A stretch of 64,000 nucleotides of DNA from an uncultured Candidatus Saccharibacteria bacterium (GTDB taxonomy: Bacteria; Patescibacteriota; Saccharimonadia; Saccharimonadales; Saccharimonadaceae), in contig CALHKE010000019.1 of NCBI GenBank assembly GCA_938033695.1, forward strand, positions 1 through 64,000, in the 5' to 3' direction. The notes under the pieces were generated by a model. It ran no database searches. It worked only from the letters and a program-made list of their open reading frames with translations, and was not told the DNA's origin. Shown here piece after piece: positions 62,707 to 64,000 of the stretch. The stretch's first letter is position 1. Each line of letters starts with the position of its first letter. Made by a program: the position numbers and the translations under genes.

Positions 62707-63547
62707 CTTCGAACATTATGTAGTTTTTTAAGATTGTCACGAAGTGGTTTTTTGGTAAATTAAATTTCTTGTGTGGTGCATAGGTTTTGATCGCGGCAAG
62801 AAAATCTCCCAGCTGTTTTCGCGTCAAACTGTAGTCGTGCATTAAGCAAATTTCCCGTAGAATCTCTATCGCCACTTTTTCATCAGCCCTAAGAAGAAGT
62901 TCTTTTTTATGAAAATTTTTCCCCACCACGGTTTGCTTGGCTAATTCCGTCACTAATTTTTCAATTTTGCCTCTTAATTTATTCTGTTTTTCGAACAGCT
63001 CAATAATATCTACTCGCGCCGTCTCGTCTAGCTCCACCATTTTTTCTCGTACGCGATTACGCAAATAATTAGTCTCATAGTTTGTCGGATCTTGTCGAAA
63101 ACATATTTTTTGTTCGCCAGCAAATTTAAGTACGTCCCGTTTCCACATTTTTGAAATAATAAAAGGCCGCACGAGCTCGTCGTCATAAAAAGGCGTGAGT
63201 CCCCGCCATCCAGTACCACGAATCAAATTGATTGCAATCGATTCCAAGACATCGTCTAAGTGGTGTGCAGTGCAGAGTGTGCCACCCTCTTTTTCTTGAA
63301 TTGTTTTAAGAAATTCGTAGCGTTTCTTGCGTGCCAATTCCTCTGAAACTCCCTCTCCAAGCCCTAGCTTAGTTTCATAAAATTTCACTCCCAGTTCCTG
63401 GCATTTTCGGCGCACAAAATCCGCGTCCTCCGCACTAGATTTGCGTGTACCGTGGTCAATATGCGCTACGACGATATCGGCTTGTTTATACATGGCAAGA
63501 AGCGCCATCGAATCCACGCCACCCGAAACTGCCAAGATTAATTTCAT
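62699..63547 (-). CDS. tilS: tRNA(Ile)-lysidine synthase TilS
   Basis: 282 residues from ATG 63547; the frame stays open to 63601 but that part lies upstream of the -10 box. PP-loop LAVSGGVDSMALLAM, AHIDHGTRKSSAEDADFVRR, TAHHLDDVLESIAINLIRGTGWRGL. Converts C34 of tRNA-Ile(CAU) to lysidine so it reads AUA. Shorter than E. coli TilS, without its C-terminal domain. Confidence 0.95.
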   Translation of the reverse strand: MKLILAVSGGVDSMALLAMYKQADIVVAHIDHGTRKSSAEDADFVRRKCQELGVKFYETKLGLGEGVSEELARKKRYEFLKTIQEKEGGTLCTAHHLDDVLESIAINLIRGTGWRGLTPFYDDELVRPFIISKMWKRDVLKFAGEQKICFRQDPTNYETNYLRNRVREKMVELDETARVDIIELFEKQNKLRGKIEKLVTELAKQTVVGKNFHKKELLLRADEKVAIEILREICLMHDYSLTRKQLGDFLAAIKTYAPHKKFNLPKNHFVTILKNYIMFEEK

Positions 63548-63553
63548 GATTCT

Positions 63554-63582
63554 ATTATACTCCATCCCATCTCTGTTATAAT
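63554..63582. promoter_or_regulatory. Divergent leaderless promoters (tilS / lepA)
   Basis: TATAAT on the minus strand at 63559-63554 and on the plus strand at 63577-63582, each followed by six bases and ATG. The two hexamers are only 17 bases apart, so the promoters must share or compete for upstream contacts. Confidence 0.78.
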
Positions 63583-63588
63583 AGAGGC

Positions 63589-64000
63589 ATGAATTCCGCA
63601 AATATTAGAAATTTTTGTATCATCGCTCACATCGATCACGGTAAGTCCACTTTGGCTGATCGTATGATGGAAATTACTGGCACCGTCGAAAAGCGCCAGA
63701 TGAAATCTCAGCTTCTCGACTCTATGGAGCTTGAGCGTGAAAAGGGGATTACGATTAAGTTGACCCCAGTGCAAATGAAATATAAGGGCTACGAACTCAA
63801 TCTGATTGATACTCCGGGTCACGTGGATTTTTCTTATGAAGTCTCTCGCTCCTTGCAAGCTGTCGAGTCGGCTATCTTAGTGGTCGACGCCACTCAGGGT
63901 ATTCAGGCGCAAACCTTGGCTAATGTCTACCTCGCGATTGAGCAAAATCTCACCATTATCCCTGTGATTAATAAGGTTGATCTGCCAGCTGCGGATGTCG
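63589..64000 (+). CDS. lepA: Elongation factor 4 LepA (5' part)
   Basis: The first 137 residues are in the window; the gene runs out of it. G1 [17 protein letters not shown]2 region [16 protein letters not shown]3 [16 protein letters not shown] and G4 [10 protein letters not shown] are typical of LepA (the G1/G2 spacing and KGITIK separate it from EF-G). It is a ribosome-binding GTPase that back-translocates or helps assembly. Leaderless start; no Shine-Dalgarno site. Confidence 0.95.
   Translation, partial: MNSANIRNFCIIAHIDHGKSTLADRMMEITGTVEKRQMKSQLLDSMELEREKGITIKLTPVQMKYKGYELNLIDTPGHVDFSYEVSRSLQAVESAILVVDATQGIQAQTLANVYLAIEQNLTIIPVINKVDLPAADV

Overview
The window looks like chromosomal DNA from a Candidate Phyla Radiation bacterium, most likely Saccharibacteria (TM7). 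This is inferred from gene content. TGA is used as an ordinary stop (for example the CYTH gene ending at 4912), which argues against the UGA-recoding SR1/Gracilibacteria. The gene set is that of a reduced cell: chaperones and proteases (DnaK, FtsH, ClpC, ClpP), lower glycolysis (Pyk, Pgk), Holliday-junction repair (RuvA, RuvB, RuvC), RadA, Ung, TilS, TsaE with a short TsaB, MurJ, type IV pilin parts, BspA-like repeat surface proteins and ABC exporters. No biosynthetic operons are present. All six tRNA genes (Pro-TGG, Arg-TCT, Glu-TTC, Pro-CGG, Met-CAT, Ser-TGA) lie on the minus strand and encode their CCA end.

Layout. 1-4.9 kb: the end of a sortase-type Cys-repeat surface protein, dnaK under a CIRCE element, and small enzymes. 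4.9-8.1 kb: an AT-rich minus-strand accessory cluster (unknown protein, ADP-ribosylglycohydrolase, small protein, frameshifted GIY-YIG protein), then a tandemly duplicated tRNA-Pro unit with one copy decayed. 8.2-10.8 kb: ftsH and a hydrolase. 10.85-11.3 kb: a gene-free stretch with a consensus promoter, many inverted repeats and a terminator, read as an unidentified structured RNA of about 420 nt. 11.4-13.2 kb: small accessory genes. 13.3-18.7 kb: secreted proteins and a DUF1883 protein. 18.8-22.9 kb: HD protein, murJ, methyltransferase, phosphoesterase. 23.2-29.2 kb: two BspA-like surface proteins flanking an ABC-2 exporter, ending in an unusual hairpin and half-hairpin array. 29.2-33.5 kb: a heterodimeric ABC exporter and ung. 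33.6-36.3 kb: pilin, prepilin peptidase, Xer recombinase. 36.3-46.9 kb: membrane proteins, ndk, tsaE/tsaB, rny, pyk, pgk. 47-51 kb: a CIRCE-controlled clpC, HExxH protein, clpP cluster. 51-57.1 kb: ruvC, radA, a second pilin, two more hairpin elements, rubrerythrin, ruvB, a PH-domain protein, ruvA. 57.1-59.5 kb: a Fic/VbhA-type island beside tRNA genes. 59.7-64 kb: yebC, a second HExxH protein, slipin, tilS and the start of lepA.

Two gene-expression themes recur. Many promoter-proximal genes have a -10 hexamer followed by exactly 6-7 nt and then ATG, which predicts leaderless mRNAs; operon-internal genes and some others use Shine-Dalgarno sites. The heat-shock genes dnaK and clpC share near-perfect CIRCE operators overlapping their promoters.

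The best candidates for undescribed biology are the dispersed hairpin elements (28995-29193, 53461-53579, 53719-53930), which keep one internal loop while their helices change compensatorily; the strongly promoted unidentified RNA (10848-11266); and the GIY-YIG/ADP-ribosylglycohydrolase operon with a T7-tract frameshift.
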